DNA of 12,371 nucleotides, from positions 1-12,371 of the forward strand of contig DMOO01000044.1 of the NCBI GenBank assembly GCA_003456855.1, read 5' to 3'. How positions within the stretch are numbered: position 1 is the first letter of the stretch; each line of letters opens with the position of its first letter. The position numbers and the translations under genes are program-made. Source of the DNA: Sphaerochaeta sp. (GTDB taxonomy: Bacteria; Spirochaetota; Spirochaetia; Sphaerochaetales; Sphaerochaetaceae). Shown here piece by piece: positions 1-6,020 of this stretch. The notes below the pieces were generated by a model, which was not told where the DNA came from, searched no databases, and saw nothing but the letters and a program-made list of their open reading frames with translations.

Positions 1-1
1 G

Positions 2-319
2 CCCAGAGTGATTCTGAAGGAACTTCTCACCGCACTGTTCTGCGGCCTTACGCTTGCAGCTGTGTGCTTCGGGAAGGTCATGCTGGTTGATGGTCTCATG
101 TTCGGAAATGCATCGGTGACGGTCTATGTCGCCCTGGTGGTGAGCTGCACAATCCTGCTCACCGTCATGGTTGCAAAGATAGTCGGATGCAGTCTGCCTA
201 TCATAGCGAAGAAGCTCGGCTTCGACCCTGCGGTCATGGCAAGTCCGTTCATCACAACTGCCGTGGACGCAATATCGCTTCTGATCTACTTCGGAATAGC
301 AAGCATAATGCTGTTCTAA
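2..319 (+). CDS. mgtE: MgtE-family magnesium transporter, C-terminal fragment
   Basis: This is the 3' end of a gene that begins before the window; the frame is open from base 2 and ends at TAA 317-319, so the GTG at 8 is internal. About 105 residues remain. They form hydrophobic membrane segments typical of the MgtE C-terminal domain, including the family-characteristic stretch LPIIAKKLGFDPAVMASPFI followed by TTAVDAISLLIYFGIA near the C-terminus. MgtE proteins are inner-membrane Mg2+ channels/transporters with a cytoplasmic N and CBS regulatory part, which would lie upstream. A terminator-like hairpin follows the stop. The gene is probably unrelated to the sugar locus and marks its left edge. 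The family call is firm. Ion specificity is known for the family and not visible here. Confidence 0.9.
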   Translation, partial: PRVILKELLTALFCGLTLAAVCFGKVMLVDGLMFGNASVTVYVALVVSCTILLTVMVAKIVGCSLPIIAKKLGFDPAVMASPFITTAVDAISLLIYFGIASIMLF

Positions 320-332
320 AACCTCTGGTTGT

Positions 333-360
333 AAAAACATCAATCACATTGATGCTTTTC
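333..360. terminator. Hairpin with A/T flanks, probable terminator after mgtE
   Basis: CATCAA (338-343) and TTGATG (349-354) form a perfect 6-bp stem around the loop TCACA. The run of A at 333-337 faces CTTTT at 355-359, so the stem can extend with one mismatch and ends in a T-run. It starts 14 nt after the mgtE stop and 50 nt before the esterase start. The stem is short and AT-rich, so termination strength is uncertain, but placement and symmetry fit. Confidence 0.55.
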
Positions 361-403
361 TGTTATCATAGAGAGTAACAATGGATCTTAGGGGAGATTT
401 GAT

Positions 404-1150
404 ATGCAGATCGTTGATGATGGAATAAGATTGAATGCAAAACTGGACATGCCTAAAGGGAACATGGGGAAATGCCCTCTGGTAATAGTCATCCACGGCT
501 TCACGGGACATATGGAGGAAAGGCACATAACCGCGGTGTCCGGCCTTTTCAACCAGATGGGTCTTGCAACCTTGAGGGTCGACATGTACGGGCATGGAAA
601 CAGTGACGGCAAGTTCGAGAACCACACCTTGTATAAATGGATCAACAATGCAATTGCAGTGATAGACTACGCCAGATCCCTGCATTTCGTCACCGACATC
701 TACCTCTGCGGCCATTCACAGGGAGGCCTTACAGTGATGCTTGCAGCAGCTCTTAAGCACGAGAGCATCAAGGGTCTGATTCCACTGTCTCCGGCCATCA
801 TGATCCCTGAAGGTGCAAGGAAGGGAGACCTGCTTGGAATGCACTTCAATCCCGAGGAGATCCCCGATAGAGTCCTCCTTGAGCACAATGGGATGGAACT
901 GAACGGGAACTATGTGCGTGTTGCACAGACAATAGACGTTGATGCCGCAATCAAACGATACACTGGTCCGGTTCTCATCGTGCATGGAGATCAGGACGAG
1001 GCCGTCCCTATCCAGTTCTCGATGGATGCAGCAAAGCAATACAAAGATGCCACCCTTTCAGTAATCAAAGGTGACACACACTGCTACGACAACCATCTGG
1101 ATCTTGTTCTTGAGGCTGTAAGGAACTGGATGAGGAAGCAGATCAGCTGA
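404..1150 (+). CDS. Est1E-like feruloyl/cinnamoyl esterase (alpha/beta hydrolase)
   Basis: This is a 248-residue alpha/beta hydrolase. The nucleophile elbow GHSQGG places Ser105, the oxyanion-side motif HGFTGH is at 31-36, and HGDQDEAVP gives Asp198 and GDTHCYD gives His226 as the likely triad partners. The sequence closely resembles, from memory, Est1E of Butyrivibrio proteoclasticus, including the stretches RVDMYGHGNSDGKF and YVRVAQTI, with the same serine number and the other triad residues shifted by about one. Est1E releases ferulic and related acids from plant cell-wall sugars. The residues between about 130 and 175 would be the small lid inserted in the fold. There is no signal peptide, so the protein is probably cytoplasmic and would act on imported feruloylated oligosaccharides. 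The start is set by AGGGGAG (390-396), 7 nt before the ATG. It is transcribed apart from the divergent operons and converges on the phosphodiesterase gene, overlapping it by 8 bp. Exact ester specificity is inferred. Confidence 0.85.
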   Translation: MQIVDDGIRLNAKLDMPKGNMGKCPLVIVIHGFTGHMEERHITAVSGLFNQMGLATLRVDMYGHGNSDGKFENHTLYKWINNAIAVIDYARSLHFVTDIYLCGHSQGGLTVMLAAALKHESIKGLIPLSPAIMIPEGARKGDLLGMHFNPEEIPDRVLLEHNGMELNGNYVRVAQTIDVDAAIKRYTGPVLIVHGDQDEAVPIQFSMDAAKQYKDATLSVIKGDTHCYDNHLDLVLEAVRNWMRKQIS

Positions 1151-2381
1151 AGATCTCCAATGGTTTCTCGAGTTCTGGGGCCTCTATTCCCATGATCTTG
1201 AGGAAGGTCGGAGCCTCCTGGAGCATGCTGGCCTCGTTTATGGTTCTGTGGGCTATATCCGGGCCTGCAGCCATGAAGATGGGCTTCGGGAACTTCTCAG
1301 GCATGTGGCCGTGGGTCGAGTAGCCATGATGGTCATCCACGGTAAGCCTCGTCTCTATCTCACAGCCTGTTGCGTTGGAGAACTGGGTGTGGTCATCGCT
1401 CTCGACCATGAAGCTGAAATCCCCGAAGGTGCCATAGCGGGTTCTCAGCTCCTCCTTGGTGAATACCCTTTCCATTCCAGAGCTGCTGTCCTTGGTCTTT
1501 TCATTGAGGTATTCCCCTGCTTCCCGTTCTGATATTCCATTTATATATATCTGCGCGCTGTGGCCGCATTCGTTGGCGATGATCCTTCCGCCCATGCCGT
1601 CTCTTGCGAAAAGAGCATTCAGGGCTATCTCGCGGTCAAGCTCGTTATGGCCGTGGTCACTGAGAACCACAAAGACAGTGTCATTGAAAGTTCCGGCCTC
1701 CTTGGTTGCCTGGATGATGTCACCGACCATCCTGTCGGCAAGGCGAACCATCTCCAGAGTCTCTTTGCTCTTTACTCCCGTGTGGTGCTTGAGTGTGTCC
1801 ACGCACGCAGGGTGTGTGAAAAGGACATCCGGTTTGTACTTTTTGAGAATCTCGCATACGCAGGCTGTGGAGAACAGGTCCTCCTCAGGCTGTTTCTTGA
1901 GGTTCAGCATGTTTATTCGTTCTTTTATGATGTTCCTGAGCTCTGGGGATGAGTTTTCTGTATAATAGCCTAGAATATCATCTTTGATTGAGTTTTCACT
2001 GGTAATCTCAGGAATCAGATAGTCAATTTTTGTGAAATCGTTGGCTGTGACCGGCCAGCGACAGCAGGAGACCGTCATTTTCGCGTTTTTCAGGTAGTCA
2101 ATTACGGATTTGCACCTCAGATCACTGAGACTGTTGAACCAAGGATTTCCAGCCTTGCTGAAATCCTTGTTGGAGATGATCCCATGGACGCCCGGAGTCC
2201 TGCCTGTGATGATCGTGGCATGGCAGGGATGGGTCAGAGACGGATATATGCCGTTTATGTTGGGTATGTAGGCACCCCTGTCCATTATGGATTTCAGGTT
2301 CGGGGTATCACCGGCCCTTCTGATGTCATCGTCTGTAAGGGCGTCGATGCTGATTACAATGAGTCTTCTACTGTCTGGCAT
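1143..2381 (-). CDS. Alkaline-phosphatase-superfamily phosphodiesterase / nucleotide pyrophosphatase-like
   Basis: This is a 412-residue protein of the type I phosphodiesterase/nucleotide pyrophosphatase family. The two-metal site can be followed through the sequence: VISIDA gives Asp13; YPSLTHPCHAT gives Thr50 as the nucleophile; D-x-x-x-H gives Asp195 and His199; LSDHGHN gives Asp242 and His243; and THGHMPE supplies His357. A threonine nucleophile is typical of NPP-type phosphodiesterases. No signal peptide or membrane anchor is visible, so it is likely cytoplasmic. I chose ATG at 2381 over TTG at 2387 because the AGGGAGA stretch sits about 9 nt upstream of the ATG. The start lies inside the LacI gene (14-nt overlap), suggesting translational coupling as the last gene of the operon. 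The substrate is unknown: nucleotide sugars, phosphodiesters on a glycan, or phosphonate monoesters are all possible for the superfamily. Sulfatase activity is unlikely because the Cys/Ser-x-Pro-x-Arg formylglycine motif is absent. Confidence 0.82.
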   Translation of the reverse strand: MPDSRRLIVISIDALTDDDIRRAGDTPNLKSIMDRGAYIPNINGIYPSLTHPCHATIITGRTPGVHGIISNKDFSKAGNPWFNSLSDLRCKSVIDYLKNAKMTVSCCRWPVTANDFTKIDYLIPEITSENSIKDDILGYYTENSSPELRNIIKERINMLNLKKQPEEDLFSTACVCEILKKYKPDVLFTHPACVDTLKHHTGVKSKETLEMVRLADRMVGDIIQATKEAGTFNDTVFVVLSDHGHNELDREIALNALFARDGMGGRIIANECGHSAQIYINGISEREAGEYLNEKTKDSSSGMERVFTKEELRTRYGTFGDFSFMVESDDHTQFSNATGCEIETRLTVDDHHGYSTHGHMPEKFPKPIFMAAGPDIAHRTINEASMLQEAPTFLKIMGIEAPELEKPLEIFS

Positions 2382-3402
2382 AGCCAAGGGTCTCCCTCTC
2401 GACGAATTCGACCGGAATCTCCTTGCGCCTCTGGGTCTCCTTGCCGTCTATCAGCGAGATGAGTGAATCGACGCAGGCGCTTGCGATCTTCTTGAAGTCG
2501 CAGTGCATCGTTGAAAGCTTGGGAGTCAGATAGCGGGAGATGGAGATGTCATCGAAACCGATGACCGATACATCGTTTGGAATCGAGTACCCAAGGTCCT
2601 TCAGGGCGTTCATGGCTCCGATTGCCATGATGTCGTTGGCTGCGAAGATCCCGGTGGGCTTGTCACCCTCTCCGCTGTAGATCCTCGAGACCTCATCATA
2701 GGCGCGCTGCTCATCGAAGTTGCAGTCTATCTCGGTGAGTCTGTCTATGTTCTCCTGGAACTTCACCTTTGCAGATGAGACGCCCTCGTGTCTGTGCATT
2801 GCAGGAAGTCTGTGTCTTCCGCAGCCAAGATACAGGATGTCCTTGTGGCCGTACTGCACAAGCTTGGCTATAGCGAAGAAGGCAGAGGCCTGGTCATCCA
2901 TGTTCACCACAGCCACGTTCGGGCGGAAGGAGTCCCTCTCCTGGTTCACAAGAACCAGAGGATAGTCGCGTTCTGCAAGGTCCAGGACATCCTGGTTTCC
3001 GGTGTCGTAGCCGAGCAGAATGGCTCCGCTGACCATTCGGCTTGCCAGGATGTGCTCGATTGATCTGATCTCGTTCTCTTCCTTTGTAAGCTGGACCAGG
3101 GTCTTGTAACCCCTCTTCTGGGCCTCGCTGACGACAAGGTTTATCATCTCTGTGGCAAAGTGGCTGGTGATGTTCTCACCTGCTCCGGAGTTCGACTCGG
3201 AGTATGCCGAGAACAGACCGATTATCTGCTCATGCTTCCCCACAAGGCTTCTGGCACCGCTGTTGGGTACAAAGTTGTACTTCTCGATGTATTCGCGCAC
3301 CTTCTGTGCAGTCTTCTCAGACACTCCTCCGGCGCCGTTGATCACCTTGGAGACGGTGACCCTTGATACTCCAATCAGTTTAGCTAGTTCCTCTGTCGTC
3401 AT
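2368..3402 (-). CDS. LacI-family transcriptional regulator
   Basis: This is a 344-residue LacI/GalR-type repressor of ordinary length. The N-terminal helix-turn-helix reads LAKLIGVSRVTVSKVINGAG (residues 6-25), followed by the hinge segment NFVPNSGARSLVGK carrying the leucine that inserts into the operator centre. The rest is a periplasmic-binding-protein-like effector domain with GIFAANDIMAIGAMNAL and VIGFDDISISRYLTP, both typical of sugar-responsive family members. I chose ATG at 3402 over TTG at 3408 because AAGGG stands 8 nt upstream of the ATG. It starts 11 nt after the PL11-like gene and its end overlaps the phosphodiesterase start. It probably binds the two 14-bp operators at 5836-5849 and 5988-6001, so it would control both operons and its own expression. 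The inducer is presumably an oligosaccharide intermediate, which is inference. Confidence 0.92.
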   Translation of the reverse strand: MTTEELAKLIGVSRVTVSKVINGAGGVSEKTAQKVREYIEKYNFVPNSGARSLVGKHEQIIGLFSAYSESNSGAGENITSHFATEMINLVVSEAQKRGYKTLVQLTKEENEIRSIEHILASRMVSGAILLGYDTGNQDVLDLAERDYPLVLVNQERDSFRPNVAVVNMDDQASAFFAIAKLVQYGHKDILYLGCGRHRLPAMHRHEGVSSAKVKFQENIDRLTEIDCNFDEQRAYDEVSRIYSGEGDKPTGIFAANDIMAIGAMNALKDLGYSIPNDVSVIGFDDISISRYLTPKLSTMHCDFKKIASACVDSLISLIDGKETQRRKEIPVEFVERETLGYARQ

Positions 3403-3413
3403 GTGCAATGCCC

Positions 3414-4814
3414 TTACATGCCACAGCTTATGTGGCTGTGGTAGTGATTATATCCAGTTCCCATGAAATGTTGCATAGCATATTGGTAGGATTTTGCATA
3501 CCTCTTTTTTGCAAAATCGCTTTCTTTCGCATCGAGGTCTCCCCAGATGCGCACCTTGCCCTCATCCTCGTAGTAAAGCATGATCTGCTCACCCGGACGG
3601 TCTATCACCTTGCCTTCCCTGACGGTGTTTCCCTTTCCAAGATATGCAAGGTCGTTGCCCTTGGCGTCGAAGACATGGCCGTAGTTCCTGCCCTTGCTCT
3701 CATCTGCGTAGAACTCATGGTAGCCGTCACCGTTGAAGTCCACAGGCATGAACTCGCTGGCCTTGAACGGGAATACGTCATGGAGCTCCTCTCCTGTGAA
3801 GGCATCGAAGAGGAAATCCTCAGGCTCGACATCCACGATGGCTTGGTTGATGACCTTTCTGGTGATTCTCATCGCCATGCTGATCCTTCTGTAGTCAGGC
3901 TCGATTATGGCCTGCCAGCCGTTGTGCATGTGACCGTGGGATGGAACTGCGGTCCAGTATCTGTTTCCATGGTCATCGAAGGTGACGACCCTAGGCTCGC
4001 CCTCCTGCTCGTAGTCCTCGCGGATGGTGTAGATGAACCTCTTCCCATCCTTGTCCTCGAACGGGACGACAACGTCCGAATGTCCAAGATACCTGCCCTT
4101 GTCAGCGCAGAACAGCTCATGGCCATCCTCAAGGCTTATCAGCCTCTCGCCCCAGAAGAGCTCATCCACCCCGTCCCTGTCGAAGTCCAGAACCGGACAG
4201 AGGTGGCTTGCACGTGCACCCTGGTCATCTGCTGGGATCAGGATGTCCCAGCGCTTCACAAGCTCGCCATCCTTCAGGCTGTGGCCCTGCAGGTACATGT
4301 TGCGGTAGGTTCCCTGGGCGCAGACCAGAACCGGAACATCGTGGGCGTAGCCGCCTGTGATGTAGAAGCGATAGGAATGTGACATCGTGTCGTCAATCGT
4401 GTTGTCAGGCCACTTCCACTGACCCGTTGTCTCTCCTGTAAGAGGGTTGATCCTCTCAAGGAACCTTGCGTTCAGACTGAACGGGAGATGGGGGTTCAGG
4501 TTGTTCAGGAACCAGATCTCATCCACCCCGTCCTGGTCCAGGTCAAAGGAGATGAAAGGCACGTACCAGACACCAGGGATCTCACCTGTTCCAAGATCGC
4601 GCATCCAGAGTCTCTTTCCACTCTCTGTGTACAGGGCCATCTTCAAGGTGTCCGTGGGATAGTCGAAGAGCTCCGGCCATGGGTCGATGTTGCCCTGGGA
4701 GGAATAGACGAAGAGAACTCCAGGCTCCTTGCCCTTCCCAAGTGCCACAGGGACGGATCTGCACTGTCCCAGCTTCATTCCAAGATCATATTCGTGTATG
4801 CACTGAATGTTCAT
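3414..4814 (-). CDS. PL11-like beta-propeller protein, putative intracellular rhamnogalacturonan lyase
   Basis: This is a 466-residue protein with three calcium-loop repeats of the FG-GAP/VCBS type: DLDQDGVDE (91-99), DFDRDGVDE (210-218) and DFNGDGYHE (358-366). Between them the order of motifs parallels family PL11 rhamnogalacturonan lyases such as YesW/YesX of Bacillus subtilis, as I recall them: a GxYRxMYLxxHSLKDGELxxxW block (168-189), then a calcium loop, LGHSDVV (242-248), and a C-terminal Y-rich helix. PL11 enzymes cleave the rhamnose-galacturonate backbone of RG-I by beta-elimination, using calcium. Unlike secreted PL11 enzymes, this protein lacks a signal peptide and roughly the first domain. 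Histidine clusters HGHMH (292-296) and HYHSH (457-461) are candidate active-site elements. AAGGAG about 7 nt before the ATG lies within the end of the PHP gene, 4 nt away. It may be a divergent lyase family or a non-catalytic propeller; exact specificity is not established. Confidence 0.6.
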   Translation of the reverse strand: MNIQCIHEYDLGMKLGQCRSVPVALGKGKEPGVLFVYSSQGNIDPWPELFDYPTDTLKMALYTESGKRLWMRDLGTGEIPGVWYVPFISFDLDQDGVDEIWFLNNLNPHLPFSLNARFLERINPLTGETTGQWKWPDNTIDDTMSHSYRFYITGGYAHDVPVLVCAQGTYRNMYLQGHSLKDGELVKRWDILIPADDQGARASHLCPVLDFDRDGVDELFWGERLISLEDGHELFCADKGRYLGHSDVVVPFEDKDGKRFIYTIREDYEQEGEPRVVTFDDHGNRYWTAVPSHGHMHNGWQAIIEPDYRRISMAMRITRKVINQAIVDVEPEDFLFDAFTGEELHDVFPFKASEFMPVDFNGDGYHEFYADESKGRNYGHVFDAKGNDLAYLGKGNTVREGKVIDRPGEQIMLYYEDEGKVRIWGDLDAKESDFAKKRYAKSYQYAMQHFMGTGYNHYHSHISCGM

Positions 4815-4818
4815 TCTC

Positions 4819-5751
4819 TCACTCCTTGTCCAGCCAGATCGGGTTTGACCATGCGGTTCTGCCGCGGGCGTCCATGCACTCGCAGCGGATGAAGGTCTCA
4901 GGGCCCCTGAGCTTTGTATGGAACTCTGTCACATGGCGGCCGAAGATTCTCTGGTAGGGTCTCCATTTGCAGCAGATGTATATCTTCTCGCATGGTGAGC
5001 ACTTTATGTGCACCATGTCATCCTCTATGTAGAAATCGTAGATCTCAGGACCTTCCGAGGTGTAGAAGCTGCCTGTGTGCAGAGCCTCCATGATGGCCTG
5101 CGGGCTTTTGTCTCTGGCCTTCACCACGGTGAAACCGCCGAAGGAGTCGCTGTACATTGAATCCAGTGGTGCGTGGTTGTGGTTGTCATCGCTTCCGGTT
5201 CCCCAGAGCCTGTCGCCCCTGAAGAGCATCTCGGACCAGAAGACGACTCCCTTACCCATGTTCTCCAGCCAGTCAGCATCGTAGTTCATGATCTCTATCG
5301 CCTCGAACGGGGTCTCCGCTCCGAAGTCACCCACGTTGGCCATTGACCAGTGTGGATGGTTCAGCTGGACGAACACGCCTTTTCTCTTCATCTCATAGGC
5401 GAACTCCATGCCGCACTTTCCGGTCCTCTCCTTCAGATGCAGGACATCCCTGTCCTTTATCCCCTCGACCTCATCGGCCCAGAGGTACTGGATGTGGATG
5501 TCCTTGTCCGTCTCCGAGGAGTTCGAGTACTGCTCGAAGCCCTGGATCATGGTGAAGTTCTCATCCGTCATGTGCCTTGTGTCGGTGTAGATGTCGTGGT
5601 CGGTCACAGCCAGGAAGTCGTAGCCGTGGTGGACGTAGGCCTCCTTCATCTCCTCAGGCGTGAGGGATCCATCTGAATTGGTTGTGTGGCTGTGGAGATT
5701 ACCCTTGAGCCAGACGGCGTTGGGGTCTTGCAGGAAAATGGTTCGTTTCAT
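4819..5751 (-). CDS. PHP-domain metallohydrolase (CehA/McbA-like)
   Basis: This is a 310-residue PHP-superfamily protein. The metal-site motifs are all present: NLHSHTTNSDG gives His20, His22 and Asp27; AVTDHD gives Asp51 and His52; GFEQ gives Glu73; QLNHPHW gives His132; and GTGSDDNHNH supplies Asp188/189 and His191. This is the full trinuclear set of an active phosphoesterase-type hydrolase. Residues from about 240 to the end form a small beta-rich tail (FYIEDDMVHIKC onward) as seen in CehA/McbA-type members. No signal peptide is visible. I chose ATG at 5751 rather than TTG at 5790 because AAGGAAGG sits about 7 nt upstream and the PHP fold starts directly after. It is the first gene of the minus-strand operon, facing the divergent control region. 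PHP proteins hydrolyse phosphomonoesters and diesters, and a few other bonds; the substrate here is unknown, and an esterase or amidase-like role cannot be excluded. Confidence 0.85.
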   Translation of the reverse strand: MKRTIFLQDPNAVWLKGNLHSHTTNSDGSLTPEEMKEAYVHHGYDFLAVTDHDIYTDTRHMTDENFTMIQGFEQYSNSSETDKDIHIQYLWADEVEGIKDRDVLHLKERTGKCGMEFAYEMKRKGVFVQLNHPHWSMANVGDFGAETPFEAIEIMNYDADWLENMGKGVVFWSEMLFRGDRLWGTGSDDNHNHAPLDSMYSDSFGGFTVVKARDKSPQAIMEALHTGSFYTSEGPEIYDFYIEDDMVHIKCSPCEKIYICCKWRPYQRIFGRHVTEFHTKLRGPETFIRCECMDARGRTAWSNPIWLDKE

Positions 5752-5835
5752 AATGAAGCCTTCCTTCTTGTTCCCAGGGCAATTCAGCAAGACATAAGTC
5801 TGCTCCTCCTCTTTGCACGTGGTACTGCTAACACT

Positions 5836-5849
5836 TTAACACCTGTTAA
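5836..5849. promoter_or_regulatory. LacI-type operator O1 (toward minus-strand operon)
   Basis: TTAACACCTGTTAA is a 14-bp near-perfect inverted repeat (six of seven half-site positions pair). It matches the second site at 5988-6001 at 12 of 14 bases, and even-length palindromes of this size are typical LacI-family operators. An extra half-site TAACAC lies at 5829-5834. It overlaps a possible minus-strand -10 (TATATT, 5853-5848). A locally encoded LacI regulator makes it the likely binder. Confidence 0.65.
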
Positions 5850-5889
5850 TATAAAAAGCAAGTCTGGGTTTTATAAAACGTCTTCCTTT

Positions 5890-5916
5890 ATTCTATATAT
5901 ATTTTATTTTGACACA
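5890..5916 (-). promoter_or_regulatory. Possible promoter for the minus-strand operon
   Basis: On the minus strand, TAGAAT (5895-5890) lies 16 nt downstream of TTGTGT, a partial -35, within an AT-rich stretch. Transcription would start near 5883, giving a leader of about 130 nt that includes operator O1. An alternative -10, TATATT at 5853-5848, sits directly against O1 but has only a weak -35. I cannot decide between them from sequence. Confidence 0.35.
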
Positions 5917-5917
5917 A

Positions 5918-5932
5918 TTGCATGCCGTGCAA
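5918..5932. promoter_or_regulatory. 15-bp inverted repeat between the two promoters, possible second regulator site
   Basis: TTGCATGCCGTGCAA is an odd-length near-palindrome centred on 5925 with six of seven arm positions paired. It does not match the LacI-type sites nearby. Its centre is about 61 bp upstream of the predicted plus-strand start and about 42 bp upstream of one predicted minus-strand start. Those are usual activator spacings, so an activator site is possible. No regulator can be named. Confidence 0.35.
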
Positions 5933-5950
5933 ATAAAAAAGAATTTTATC

Positions 5951-5979
5951 TTGACAAACGGAAAAACTGGATTGAGAAT
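5951..5979 (+). promoter_or_regulatory. Sigma70-type promoter for the GH105-transporter operon
   Basis: A perfect -35 TTGACA (5951-5956) is followed after 17 nt by GAGAAT (5974-5979), a four-of-six -10. Transcription would start near 5986, about 35 nt before the GH105 start codon. The operator at 5988-6001 covers the predicted start, which fits direct repression. Confidence 0.6.
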
Positions 5980-5987
5980 AAATTGTG

Positions 5988-6001
5988 TTAACACGTGATA
6001 A
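5988..6001. promoter_or_regulatory. LacI-type operator O2 (plus-strand operon)
   Basis: TTAACACGTGATAA is a 14-bp palindrome with one unpaired position per half and a central CpG, the usual LacI-family centre. It shares 12 of 14 bases with O1 at 5836-5849 and sits just downstream of the plus-strand -10. A perfect 10-bp palindrome, GTGTTAACAC (5985-5994), overlaps it and is an alternative reading of the same site. Confidence 0.68.
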
Positions 6002-6020
6002 AAAACTAGGAGAAGAATTC

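Noticed and set aside
361..380. TGTTA-N10-TAACA dyad just before the esterase ribosome binding site
   Set aside because: Arms are only 5 bp, the spacing differs from the LacI-type sites, and no clear -35/-10 pair surrounds it, so chance is likely in this AT-rich gap.
2385..2387. TTG as an earlier start for the phosphodiesterase, and likewise TTG at 3408 for the LacI gene and at 5790 for the PHP gene
   Set aside because: In each case an ATG a short way downstream has a better spaced ribosome binding site and fits the start of the conserved domain.
3408..4382. A 324-codon open frame on the plus strand opposite the PL11-like gene
   Set aside because: It lies fully antisense to a gene with clear calcium-loop motifs and a good ribosome binding site. 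Its translation shows no recognisable domain, and long antisense frames are common in such moderately GC-rich genes.
5909..5937. A second TTGACA (5909-5914) in the divergent region as an extra plus-strand promoter
   Set aside because: No acceptable -10 lies 16-18 nt downstream; the sequence there is AAATAAA-type. The TTGACA at 5951 is better placed.
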